DNA from: Methanomassiliicoccales archaeon
Lineage (GTDB): Archaea > Thermoplasmatota > Thermoplasmata > SG8-5
Assembly (NCBI GenBank): GCA_030636255.1
Contig: DAOVXH010000018.1
Coordinates: forward strand, 1 to 15,710
Length of the DNA stretch: 15,710 bases
Direction of reading: 5' to 3'
The notes below the pieces were generated by a model. It ran no database searches. It was not told the origin of the DNA and saw only the letters and a program-made list of their open reading frames with translations. How positions within the stretch are numbered: the stretch's first letter is position 1; each line of letters begins with the position of its first letter. Below, one piece after another: positions 8,601-14,726 of the stretch. The position numbers and the translations under genes are program-made.

Positions 8601-11471
8601 AGTGATTATGATATTTTCTATTGTTGTGTCATTGCATTTGCCCATAAAGGTCATGTCAAGCAGATCATTGTTATTACCAGAGAGAATCTCGCTTGTAACA
8701 TCCTGATGTGTCAATACGGCTGATGCCAGACCATTGGATATCAGGCAATCTGAAAAGTCTTGCCATCCATCATATGACTGGGAATGGACAAGTGCTGTTA
8801 TGCTGGTACCATGATTCACAAGAAGGCTGGACCATGGAATCTGTGTTTCAAGCATACTGCCATTTGCCACTGCCTTGCCTGTGCCTACATTGTTAAAGCC
8901 AGTCCAATCATTTGGATCACTATCTGAGGAGAAGGAATGTTGGGTTGTTTGCAGGACATTGCCATTCCAGCCAGATATTTCCATCATGAAATCCGCTCCA
9001 ATGCCATTGACGTAGTAACCAGTGTCTGGATCCACATCAGAATCTATGAGAATATGGAAAATATCTGCCAGACCTTCGGCAGAGATATCTTCGCCTTCAA
9101 GAATGTCTCCATCCACTTCAATGTAGAATGAAAGGAATGAGTCAGCATTCTCCGCAATTGCCGCACTTATAATGTCTATGTTTGGATTAATTTCGTCCAC
9201 TGATGAGCTCATATCCGTGAAATCGTCCCAGTCTGTGAACACTCCATCGATATTAATTGGGTAAGTGGAAGTTAGCGGGGAGGATGGATAAAATACTGGA
9301 ACCATCAATAGAAGTGCCACAATCAATGCGCCATAAAGGAACCAGCGATTGCGTTTCGCTTTCTTCCGGATAACAGACCGCCTCTGGCCGTGTCCTGGTG
9401 ATTCTGATAGTCCATTGGTTAGGCCATTGGTAAGTCCATTGGTCAAACCGTTTGTGAGGCCATTTGTCAAGCCATTGGTGAGCCCGTTTGTCATACCATT
9501 GGTCCGTCCAACACCATTGGTTAAACCATTTGTCAAGCCATTGGTAAGGCCATTTGTCTTTCCCAGGCCATTGGTCATGCCATTTGTCAGGCCATTGGTA
9601 AGTCCGTTTGTGAGTCCATTGGTTCTTCCAAGCCCATTGGTCATGCCATTTGTAAGTCCATTGGTCATGCCGTTTGTCAAGCCATTGGTCTTTCCTGGAA
9701 GTGGGCTAACTGCCGGCCTCCTCAAATCTTTCTTAACATCAGTTTCCGAGAGCAGGGCCAGCTCATCCAGGTCATCAAGTGTATCATCAAAGTCTTCCAG
9801 GGTGGAATCTGCAATATCCTCTGCCTCAAGCTCGGCAATGTCCTTGCTCTCCAGGGCATCTCCCAGGGAGGTAAGCTCGGCCATGATGTCGTCCTGGAAA
9901 TCAAATTCTTTATCGGCTGAGGTGAATTCTTCTGCCTTGGTCTCTGCCAGGCGCTTTCTATCAATGGCACTTCTGATTTCTCCAGTGAATTCTGCGGCAC
10001 TAATGCCTGTTGGGATAAGAAGCTCCAGCTTTGCCTTGTCCTCTGGCATAATTTTGGCAGCGTTCAACATTTTGCTGCATCGGTCCAATCTTTTCTGTTC
10101 GTCTGCATCAATGACAGGCGCTTCCAGAGTGCCGATTTCTTCCAGAATGTCATCTTCGGTTATGAGCTCGTCCAATGATATATCATCCTCAAGCTCCAGC
10201 ATCTCATCAAGACCCCAGAGCTCGTCCTTCAGCTTGTTTTCATCAACTCCCAGATCCCCCATGAGGGATTCCAGCATCTCATCCTCTTCTTCGGTTATTG
10301 CTGATTTCTTTTTGGCAAGTTTCTGAATCTTCGGGTCAATTTTTTCATCTTCAGTGACAAGGTCTTCCAGTTCGTCAAGAAGCTCATCTGCCTTTGTCAC
10401 CACAGCCTTTTCTGGCATTGGGCCAATTTCCGCAGCCCGTTTGTAGCAATTGACTGCCTTTTCATGTTCTCCCTGCTTGGTGAATATATCTGCCTTCAGG
10501 GCCCAGACACCAGGATGATTCATATTAATCCTGGTTACCCCGTTTAGTGATTGCATGGCCTCGTCTAATTGGCCAAGCTTGAATTGAATATTAGCAAGTG
10601 CATAAAGGCTATCAATATCATTTGGATTTTGTTGTGTTAAATCCTCTAATCTGGTACGTTCTGAATCCAGTTCTTCTTCTGCATGGACAGCATCCTGCTC
10701 ATCAAATTGCATTCCACATTCATAGCAGACCTTCTCTTCCACGCTGAGAATTGTGGAACACAAAGGACATTGAAATTCTTCTTCCTCGTCCTCTGATGGC
10801 ATATCAACTTCCAGGTGTTCAAGGCTCTTTGTGTCCAGCCTGTCCTGGAATGTTAAAATAATTTTTATCTTCTGGGCAGATTTCATACCCAGGCCTTCAA
10901 TTTCAGCCAGCTCATCAACAGTGGCCTCTTTCAGGTCCTCAATGTTTCTAAAACCAGCCTCATACAGGGCTTCTGCCTTGAGGTTGGCGATGCCAGGCAC
11001 TTCCCTCAGCGCTGTAATTGCTTTGACTTTGATTTGGTCTTCTGGGCGGATAAAAGCCTCACGGATAATATCCTCCTTGATATCTTCTATTGTGTGTTCG
11101 ACACTAAGTGTTTCGATATAGGGGCTGCCTATCTCCTCACACTGTGTCTTCAATGTCTGAAGGAATCTCTCTGCTGCCTCTGGAGCCTTTCCCCTGAGGG
11201 TCTGGCTCAATGCTAAAGACAGATACATATTTGGCCAATCGGCACCCAGATTCTCTGCCCTGGCGAATGATGCCCACGCCTCCTCTGAATTGCCGAGGGA
11301 AAGGTGAACCTGGCCATATTGATACCATAACTGGGGATTCTTTGGGTCCTTTTGCAGAAGTTCCCTTATCCTTGTTAGTTCGGCCTTTGGGTCAACTGGC
11401 TCTTGTGAATCAGATGATTTGCTCCACTTGGCCATGAAGTCCTCGGTAAATCGCTTCTTATTGGGTGCCAT
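2628..11471 (-). CDS. Giant membrane-spanning surface protein: cytosolic TPR/HhH/zinc-ribbon head, TNGL repeat, FG-GAP ectodomain
   Basis: This is one uninterrupted 2947-residue frame. Order of parts: TPR-like helices (about 30-110); a helix-hairpin-helix pair (150-207; EVPGIANL, IEGLGMKSAQKIK); a zinc ribbon with C235, C238, C249, C252; two more TPRs (270-350); a long acidic helical linker (350-585); TNGL tetrapeptide repeats (595-688); a basic stretch and membrane helix (710-728). Outside follow a CBM9/DOMON-like domain (734-885) and a second copy (from about 1060) interrupted by an Asp-rich thrombospondin-3-like calcium segment (1130-1185). Then come four FG-GAP repeats (1348-1585), three EHKW-type repeats of about 105 residues (from about 1819, 2183 and 2297), a MAM-like domain (2029-2175), FG-GAP five (2404-2445), a LamG-like jelly roll (2558-2688) and FG-GAP six and seven (2794-2910). 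The end has a PEFTAG motif, a membrane helix (2917-2934) and a basic tail, resembling PEF-CTERM sorting signals. There is no N-terminal signal peptide, so the first helix must act as an internal anchor with the head inside. Roles such as adhesion or glycan binding are inferred. The ATG at 11471 lacks a Shine-Dalgarno. Confidence 0.9.
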   Translation of the reverse strand: MAPNKKRFTEDFMAKWSKSSDSQEPVDPKAELTRIRELLQKDPKNPQLWYQYGQVHLSLGNSEEAWASFARAENLGADWPNMYLSLALSQTLRGKAPEAAERFLQTLKTQCEEIGSPYIETLSVEHTIEDIKEDIIREAFIRPEDQIKVKAITALREVPGIANLKAEALYEAGFRNIEDLKEATVDELAEIEGLGMKSAQKIKIILTFQDRLDTKSLEHLEVDMPSEDEEEEFQCPLCSTILSVEEKVCYECGMQFDEQDAVHAEEELDSERTRLEDLTQQNPNDIDSLYALANIQFKLGQLDEAMQSLNGVTRINMNHPGVWALKADIFTKQGEHEKAVNCYKRAAEIGPMPEKAVVTKADELLDELEDLVTEDEKIDPKIQKLAKKKSAITEEEDEMLESLMGDLGVDENKLKDELWGLDEMLELEDDISLDELITEDDILEEIGTLEAPVIDADEQKRLDRCSKMLNAAKIMPEDKAKLELLIPTGISAAEFTGEIRSAIDRKRLAETKAEEFTSADKEFDFQDDIMAELTSLGDALESKDIAELEAEDIADSTLEDFDDTLDDLDELALLSETDVKKDLRRPAVSPLPGKTNGLTNGMTNGLTNGMTNGLGRTNGLTNGLTNGLTNGMTNGLGKTNGLTNGLTNGLTNGVGRTNGMTNGLTNGLTNGLTNGLTNGLTNGLTNGLSESPGHGQRRSVIRKKAKRNRWFLYGALIVALLLMVPVFYPSSPLTSTYPINIDGVFTDWDDFTDMSSSVDEINPNIDIISAAIAENADSFLSFYIEVDGDILEGEDISAEGLADIFHILIDSDVDPDTGYYVNGIGADFMMEISGWNGNVLQTTQHSFSSDSDPNDWTGFNNVGTGKAVANGSMLETQIPWSSLLVNHGTSITALVHSQSYDGWQDFSDCLISNGLASAVLTHQDVTSEILSGNNNDLLDMTFMGKCNDTTIENIIITLVGTARPSDLSGVSLVNSNGQVLSTANPAERMSFSLTDQHLTEGNDRTYTIRADIASGAVDGRTLGCCLSSPSDVVLTNGVLWKETLACSYGLGYINSVPSDLVIDGGFSDWVTRELVDDINENSVGKSSQIDIEDYGAVDDGSGLFLHFSTADNIMAGGLIPNTNTIRAPGDPDDSETPTSPDSDRDGIPDDEEQAGYEYDFNNDGIPDQESQIDGRPDVDADGEADYPLGDDEWLVWEENGMTLAEAFIGRPDMPEVTGEDTARIYIDSDGSTFTGYSIGGIGADRMVEFTGKNGKVNNASFNTFSGTHSNIWNWTFLEEPTYMKDTNEMEAYVTLNTGNNPAVWFEIESWDESCDDASLDTIAVELAATRASIQDQTMAGDMLELNEVTSGNGSAIGDKFGWNVSYAGDVNNDGADDVVVGAPYANSGEGAAYVFFGYTGFNVANSNYMEAAFANVTILGSVAGDHFGWDVADAGDLDNDGYDDLIIGAPDSTNGNAYIFYGKGLNWEHLTDDGSWDLASVSANVTISGEAAGDKFGASVSGAGNYDNSGNVDVIVGAPEANSGKGNAYIFYSDGSIPTTAATADTILNGRYASGNFGASVSSAGNTDALGGTEVIVGEPGKERSYVYYTPVEETADSDIPVKVMLTNTYTSTQSQDNTHEHLKESYVAGNYFSVGAETNSYINPFISTNTAYKMQVLYLQAELTSGFFEELQWRTSSDSSGVYGTSYFRIWLCDIGGLTALTTDMTDTGNYNSLIANRALVYDSSNVELQGIDDGWGFIFNIGSDAGYSDFNYDGVGSVLFDIEWSGYGSGPSLSTWYDTSAVNRLVIDGDNDGGGTGDGAFGFYSYMNFGLRDSSAMEHKWTADIPSRSNCTFFVEANHTSNAEGDDFQFYYSITGENSVGGTGWTSMLTVTQTSDTDTYQSYSDNALNDFFGTLYIGVVDTDQTSTNSALDILSVDHLYIRTIPFKELIGEKTTQNTNYLTATNVPDTGTESGTHTDTQSSNNVYHSITEVSAAATYDEDFAASETANESASVTVDHEDTWVLDGTTEDIVEDQITGGTSTTTLIPTEGFESATWPAGWTEAAGTSWNPETNFPYTDLYSADFDGATGGGVSGTLQSPAMDTSTATSITVDFWWREDDADTANYELYYYDDTGTWDLIEDLAVLQATEDTWYQYQETITDSQYLHSAFQIQWRAVLANGEAAWLDDVNVTMEVITSPYYSLEHKWTFTTTPSSANQYEFRLHAGWDIGGSPNDEFMFYYATENSGDVGTAAWTYMFSVETQALSSYTFDLDADGYTGGAFYVGAIDNTSANSQADTLEVDYMCVNTTVTPVATRLEHKWTISVASTGTDTNFNLEAYRTDQDGENMEFYYSTTGAGVVSTWTKMLDVTATSDPGTYQTFSDATLDAFTGTLYIGVIDDSTADSNTDTIYVDHMYVSVGGATLETYFGWSVADAGNLNGGTNGDVIIGAPADSSSTGKAFVYLDGDFETSTSRTDTSQADFTASGSSLATTNPSNNIFATTTGELNLTSNIIIEDDFEDDAGPDPDDPPWGVPTQATNTDVAISTTVAYGGSQSLMLDDDSATADAGCAIIRDDFTTTTVGAFEFWARCADQGTSEEEFAIILRSGNTDAIEVGFNDGAFAHQTENLVSSLRPYVANQWYHFLVAFDCDTDLFDYYIDGELQGAGLGFTTPVTTVDNIEITTEPWSFADPALNDGQALGYVDDIKLYTLNSPGEYTSATTTTSYYITAVKAYWNMTAPTGTTSWINISRDGGTTWNQSAIYNGVWYTFPTEVVGKELQYKIEMATTHIGSTSILHNVSLYYQYCNAPDVTYIGEVNGDRFGYSVAGLGDYNGDTFGDVIVGAPFNENSSIAGSGAAYIFNGSNSIASSIYAWHADYVNYSYDENSYFGWSVDMAGDLDGDSEQDIIVGAPGFDSTNSDAGKAWIMCIVIPVPEFTAGLIAIIIPFGMSVLVIRRKRRGKKHATTG
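9408..9689 (-). repeat. 12-bp coding tandem repeat (TNGL tetrapeptide, 22 units)
   Basis: There are twenty-two units of four codons reading TNG followed by L, M or V, grouped 5, 5, 4 and 8 in protein order. The groups are separated by two-residue GR or GK insertions: after TNGL or TNGV the sequence runs GR or GK, then TNG again. This spans residues 595-688. Third positions differ between units (AAT/AAC, GGC/GGA/GGT), so the peptide is more uniform than the DNA, which suggests selection on the peptide rather than very recent slippage. It connects the acidic cytosolic region with the first membrane helix. Confidence 0.95.
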
Positions 11472-11606
11472 ATGAATAATACGCCCTATACTATTATGTT
11501 AAATTAGTAAACCTACCTATAACAATACGCATATATGAGCGTTATATTCAAAACCAGGTTATGTGTATATATTAGTAGTACGTGAATAATACATTTATTT
11601 GTTGAA
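11472..11606. promoter_or_regulatory. A/T-rich intergenic region, promoter of the giant gene
   Basis: These 135 nt lie between the stop of gene 11607-12341 and the start of the giant gene, both on the minus strand. Several TATA-like stretches are present on the minus strand: around 11564-11572 (TAATATATAC), around 11538-11547 (GAATATAACG) and near 11500-11510 (CTAATTTAAC). The last is placed about 30-38 nt before the ATG at 11471 and is the best candidate for a short-leader promoter. The nonamer GAATAATAC occurs twice (about 11474 and 11583). No long inverted repeat and no hidden gene were seen. Confidence 0.4.
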
Positions 11607-12341
11607 TTACCTGTCTGAAATGAAATTTTCAAAAGGATAGTATGGTATCTCGATTTTTGCTGTCTGGCCTGGCACCTTTAGATGGATGGTAACACCGCCA
11701 CCCTTCAGGTCTGCAATCTCCGGTTGAAGGTGTTCGGAACTCATCTTTTTAATAAGAAATCTGATGAACTCTTTCTGGGATGCAAGGTCTTTTTTCATTA
11801 TCTGAACAGATTCGTCTGTGGGGAAGAAACGCACATGCTTTCCATCTCTCACTGAGGAAATAAGCTGCATGTCAATCATTGATTTGAGTATTTCCGAGAC
11901 ATGGCTATTGGATGCCTCAACCTTTTTTCTGAGCATTGCCTTGTCCTGGCCTGGCTCATTCAGTATTTCTTGATATAGTTTCAGACTGGAAGAATGATTT
12001 AAAAATGAAAATACCTGCATGCTCTTTCTTGTGAGCAAGGCAGCCGGACAGTATGCCCTTTTCTTGCCTGTGAGCTCGTGGTCCAGGTAGCCTGATTTTA
12101 CAAGATAGTCAATATGCCATGATACTGTTGAACGGGATAGCTCCAGGGCTTCTGAAATTTGGCCTATTCCGGAGCAAGGCTGCCTGCAAAGATACTGAAA
12201 AATATTTCTTCTGTTCGAGTTCATGAGGGCGCTTGAGGCTCTTGACCTGGAGCGGTCTATTTTCTCCTGGGGCTTTACCTCTACTGCCTTTTTCAGGGCA
12301 TCGCCAATCTTTGGAATCGACTCATTCCTCCATGAGGTCAT
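11607..12341 (-). CDS. Tandem winged-helix transcriptional regulator
   Basis: This 244-residue protein contains two winged helices. The first, at about residues 40-100, has helix-turn-helix GIGQISEALELSRSTVSWHI followed by DYLVKSGYLDHE and a wing (GKKRAYCP). The second, at about 115-180, has DKAMLRKKVEASNSHVSEIL, then KSMIDMQLISSVRDGKHVRF. The C-terminus (205-244) is a beta-rich segment (GGGVTIHLKVPGQTAKIEI) that may bind a partner. This tandem architecture is common among uncharacterised archaeal regulators. The gene overlaps the 3' end of the KaiC-like ATPase gene by 20 nt, so the two are co-expressed and may act together. The ATG at 12339-12341 has no clear Shine-Dalgarno; GGAGG at 12326-12330 lies just inside the gene, so the exact start is less certain than the frame. 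Confidence 0.82.
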   Translation of the reverse strand: MTSWRNESIPKIGDALKKAVEVKPQEKIDRSRSRASSALMNSNRRNIFQYLCRQPCSGIGQISEALELSRSTVSWHIDYLVKSGYLDHELTGKKRAYCPAALLTRKSMQVFSFLNHSSSLKLYQEILNEPGQDKAMLRKKVEASNSHVSEILKSMIDMQLISSVRDGKHVRFFPTDESVQIMKKDLASQKEFIRFLIKKMSSEHLQPEIADLKGGGVTIHLKVPGQTAKIEIPYYPFENFISDR

Positions 12342-13230
12342 ATTCTACAAGTATCTGTTTCAGGATATAGTCCGGGTCCAAAGGCCCAATATCTTCCTGG
12401 GACAGCATTCCAACTGTTCTGTGAATACTCTTGTCCACGCTTGGTGTGAGATTTGCTTTCTTTTCCTCAGGCACCATGGCCAGGGCCCTTTCCAGCCTGG
12501 CTTTCATATCAACCTTCTTGCTTGGCATCTCCTTGGCAAGGTGTGCTTCTCTGACAATTATGCCGCTGCCTCTGACTATCTTGTAAGAATGCCAAAAATG
12601 AGAATGCCTGCTGCTGCGGCATTTGATGATCTTCATGTCCCTTCTTTCTGGAGATTCGTGGCTCTTGTACCTCAAATGGATTACATTATCTGCCAGGTAC
12701 ATTGGAATTACCAGATCCGGGCCAGATAAATCGCCCATGACGCTGTGCTCTTCCAGTGTGCAAATTACGGTTCCGATCTTCCTGTTCTCTCTTAGAAGGA
12801 ATGATACAAGGTCTCGCTGCTCATACTTTTCCTTGACAGACCACAGCACTGGTGTTAAAGGGTCAATGACTATCCTGGCATTGTGGCCTCGCCATTCTTC
12901 CACAAAGCCTGCTAATTCTGTCTTGATGAACTCTGAGAATTGCTTGCCTCCAGCATCAACAAAGACCATTGAGCCTTCATCAATATAATCCTCAATCTCT
13001 TCCCAGCCCATCTCGATAACTTCTTTGATTATCTGCTTGGGTTCCTCGTCCAATGTGATGAAAATGGCATCCTCGCCCATCTCCACCCCTCTCTTTAGAA
13101 AATAAGTAGCCAGGGTTGTTTTTCCGGCTCCTGAGGAACCTATTACGGCTGTTACTGTGTTCTTGTTAATGCCACCGTCCAGGAGCTTGTTTAGCCCATA
13201 TACTCCGGTTTTAACCTTTTGCATAGCCAA
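12322..13230 (-). CDS. KaiC/RadA-superfamily ATPase (RAD55-like)
   Basis: This 302-residue protein carries one RecA-fold domain: the KTGVYGLNKLLDGG entry motif (7-20), Walker A GSSGAGKT (31-38), the DEEP segment at 61-64 in the position of the KaiC catalytic glutamates, and Walker B ARIVID (118-123). A KCRSSRHS motif at about 205-212 resembles the KaiC family R-S-x-H-S signature. Single-domain KaiC homologues are abundant in archaea and are thought to act as ATP-dependent signalling or regulatory switches rather than clocks. The region after about residue 230 is a charged helical extension, perhaps for partner binding. The TTG start at 13228-13230 is preferred because AGGTGAT (13237-13243) lies 6 nt upstream; an ATG two codons later has a 12-nt spacer. 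It is the middle gene of a three-gene minus-strand unit. Confidence 0.88.
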   Translation of the reverse strand: MAMQKVKTGVYGLNKLLDGGINKNTVTAVIGSSGAGKTTLATYFLKRGVEMGEDAIFITLDEEPKQIIKEVIEMGWEEIEDYIDEGSMVFVDAGGKQFSEFIKTELAGFVEEWRGHNARIVIDPLTPVLWSVKEKYEQRDLVSFLLRENRKIGTVICTLEEHSVMGDLSGPDLVIPMYLADNVIHLRYKSHESPERRDMKIIKCRSSRHSHFWHSYKIVRGSGIIVREAHLAKEMPSKKVDMKARLERALAMVPEEKKANLTPSVDKSIHRTVGMLSQEDIGPLDPDYILKQILVEYDLMEE

Positions 13231-13236
13231 GTGTCA

Positions 13237-13243
13237 ATCACCT
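13237..13243 (-). promoter_or_regulatory. Shine-Dalgarno deciding the TTG start of the KaiC-like gene
   Basis: Minus-strand AGGTGAT is a perfect match to the archaeal anti-Shine-Dalgarno core. It overlaps the TAG stop of the upstream zinc-protein gene and sits 6 nt before TTG at 13230. This spacing favours TTG over the ATG at 13224 and points to coupled translation. Confidence 0.65.
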
Positions 13244-13457
13244 ACCGCCTGAGTGCCTCTAATTTTCTTTCTACCTTGGTGGCCTTCTGAAACTCACGAT
13301 AATGTGCCTTGCATAGCTGGACACGCTTTTCATCGGTTGTGATATTCTTTCCCAGGACATCTTTCACTTTTTTATGGGACATTGACCGCTCACCTGGGTC
13401 ATTACAGCCAGAAATTCCGCATTTCTCTTCAACAGGTTTCTCTCTACTTCGCCTCAT
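13242..13457 (-). CDS. Small zinc-binding protein (C-x4-C / C-x2-H)
   Basis: This 71-residue basic protein has four likely zinc ligands: C13 and C18 (KCGISGCNDPGERS), and C49 and H52 (VQLCKAHYREFQKATK). Spacing and flanks resemble small archaeal zinc-finger proteins of unknown role in which an ERS segment follows the first cysteine pair and LCKxHYxEFKK closes the finger. It starts at ATG 13455-13457 with a TATA-like TTTAATATAC upstream. It ends 11 nt before the KaiC-like gene and appears to be the first gene of that operon. It might bind nucleic acid or a protein partner; nothing in the sequence decides between them. Confidence 0.75.
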   Translation of the reverse strand: MRRSREKPVEEKCGISGCNDPGERSMSHKKVKDVLGKNITTDEKRVQLCKAHYREFQKATKVERKLEALRR

Positions 13458-13483
13458 AATCTCACAATCTTACATGATAATGG

Positions 13484-13493
13484 GTATATTAAA
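13484..13493 (-). promoter_or_regulatory. TATA-like box for the zinc protein/KaiC/regulator operon
   Basis: Minus-strand TTTAATATAC is centred about 32 nt upstream of the ATG at 13457, implying a leader of only several nucleotides. It faces the permease promoter in the 96-nt divergent gap 13458-13553. Confidence 0.55.
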
Positions 13494-13517
13494 GATTATT
13501 GTCTGGCTGATTAGGGG

Positions 13518-13529
13518 TATAGTTTTTTA
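13518..13529 (+). promoter_or_regulatory. Possible TATA box for the EamA permease gene
   Basis: TATAGTTTTTTA is centred about 30 nt before the ATG at 13554. Spacing fits a leaderless archaeal promoter, but the match to the TATA consensus is imperfect. No Shine-Dalgarno precedes the ATG. Confidence 0.35.
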
Positions 13530-13553
13530 CGTCGCCGGGCTTTCCTGGGCACA

Positions 13554-14489
13554 ATGGATCTCTATCTTGTTGGGGCAAGCGCTGCTGTTCTTACATCCGC
13601 ACTCTGGACAATCAATGCTATTCTGTTTACATCTGCAGGAAAGAAGATTGGCGCCATTAGCGTCAATGCCTGGAGGATATTTCTGGCTGCGCTGCTTCTT
13701 TGGGTTACTCACCTGTTAATCACAGGCGAGGTACTGCCAGTGGGTTCTTCCGAGCAGTGGTTCTGGATTGGGCTTAGTGGGATTATCGGCCTTGGGATTG
13801 GGGATTTCGGATTGTTTGCCTCGTTTGTTATAATTGGTACACGGCGGGCAGTGCTTATGATGTCATTGTCTGCAATATTTGCTGCAATTGCTGCTTTCTT
13901 TCTGTTCAATGAAGTTCTTTCAATTGTGGCGTTCATGGGAATTACTATTACTCTGGCTGGAGTCATAACTGTGCTTCTGGAGGATGAAACTAAATCCGAT
14001 GAAAGAAAGTTGACCAAGAATGAGAAGGTGAAAGGAATATCATTTGCACTTGTTGGTGCAATCGGCCAGGGTTTGGGGCTGGCGTTCTTGAAGAAGGGCA
14101 TGCTCCTGTACCCGAATGTGGTTGGGCTGGACGATGTAATGTCCCTTGCTATTGCTTCTACTTTAATCAGGATGATACTTGGAGCCCTGTTTGTTTGGGC
14201 GGTTATTATTCTCTGGGGGAAATTGCCTGAGATAAAGAAGGCTCTGAAGAATGGGAAGGGCATGAAGTATGTTACTATCGGGGCGTTCATTGGTCCTTTT
14301 GTTGGGGTGACACTTTCAACACTGGCTGCGTATACGGTTGAGGTTGGGGTTGCCCAGACTCTGCTTTCTTTAATGCCTGTGATGATTATTCCTGTTGTTT
14401 GGTATTTGTTCAAGCAGCGGACCAGTTGGCGGGGTGTTGTTGGTGCTGTGGTTGCTGTTGTTGGGGTGGCTGTGCTGTTTTTGGTTTAG
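13554..14489 (+). CDS. EamA/DMT-family permease
   Basis: This 311-residue membrane protein has about ten hydrophobic helices arranged as two EamA halves (roughly residues 1-142 and 158-311), joined by a charged cytosolic loop (EDETKSDERKLTKNEKVKG). Family hallmarks are the short first helix with ALWTINAILF, the WRIFLAALLL segment, the glycine-rich IIGLGIGDFGLFASF region and the final GAVVAVVGVAVLFLV helix. The DMT superfamily exports or imports small metabolites such as amino acids, nucleotides or sugars; the substrate cannot be read from sequence. It is divergent from the zinc-protein/KaiC operon and shows no operon partner on its own strand; the next gene starts 288 nt further on behind its own promoter. 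Confidence 0.9.
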   Translation: MDLYLVGASAAVLTSALWTINAILFTSAGKKIGAISVNAWRIFLAALLLWVTHLLITGEVLPVGSSEQWFWIGLSGIIGLGIGDFGLFASFVIIGTRRAVLMMSLSAIFAAIAAFFLFNEVLSIVAFMGITITLAGVITVLLEDETKSDERKLTKNEKVKGISFALVGAIGQGLGLAFLKKGMLLYPNVVGLDDVMSLAIASTLIRMILGALFVWAVIILWGKLPEIKKALKNGKGMKYVTIGAFIGPFVGVTLSTLAAYTVEVGVAQTLLSLMPVMIIPVVWYLFKQRTSWRGVVGAVVAVVGVAVLFLV

Positions 14490-14582
14490 GCGGGTGACAG
14501 TATGTTGATAAGGTCGGGTCCGGGAAGGTTATTGTGAAGCTGCCCAGTTAAGAAAATAAATACCCCTGGCTTCCTAATATAT

Positions 14583-14611
14583 GAAAGTAGGAAATATAAT
14601 TTCCTACTTTC
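14583..14611. promoter_or_regulatory. Dyad 1: perfect 13-bp inverted repeat
   Basis: GAAAGTAGGAAAT (14583-14595) and ATTTCCTACTTTC (14599-14611) are exactly complementary around the 3-nt centre ATA. The same GGAAA/TTTCC theme recurs in the flanks: TTCCTA at 14571-14576 and GGAAAT at 14620-14625. It may be an operator or, if transcribed, a hairpin at the end of the permease mRNA. No T-run follows, so a terminator is less likely. Confidence 0.8.
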
Positions 14612-14646
14612 TCTAAATCGGAAATAAAATATTGAAAACGTCTACC

Positions 14647-14675
14647 CATTGTATATTATTATATAATATACAATG
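14647..14675. promoter_or_regulatory. Dyad 2: perfect 13-bp inverted repeat
   Basis: CATTGTATATTAT (14647-14659) and ATAATATACAATG (14663-14675) are exactly complementary around the centre TAT. Its centre lies 64 bp after that of dyad 1 and 32 bp before that of dyad 3, close to six and three turns of B-DNA. Confidence 0.8.
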
Positions 14676-14680
14676 CTCAG

Positions 14681-14705
14681 AATGTAATACTTATAGTATT
14701 ACATT
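14681..14705. promoter_or_regulatory. Dyad 3: perfect 11-bp inverted repeat
   Basis: AATGTAATACT (14681-14691) and AGTATTACATT (14695-14705) are exactly complementary around the centre TAT. It has the same 3-nt centre and a similar A/T-rich half-site to dyad 2. Confidence 0.8.
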
Positions 14706-14726
14706 AAGCTAAAAATAGGGATTTCA

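Noticed and set aside
9349..10326. Long plus-strand frame with PLVKPFV-type repeats opposite the giant gene
   Set aside because: It is the antisense reading of the TNGL repeat and the acidic linker. Its apparent repeats and serine runs follow from the complementary codons, and it lacks a promoter or ribosome binding site.
13709..14413. Long minus-strand frame opposite the permease gene
   Set aside because: The plus-strand reading gives a convincing ten-helix permease; the minus frame is low in family-like features and is a shadow.
14583..14705. Dyads 1 to 3 as intrinsic terminators of the permease gene
   Set aside because: No T-run follows any of them and the first begins 93 nt after the stop codon. 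Archaeal termination depends on T-rich tracts rather than hairpins.
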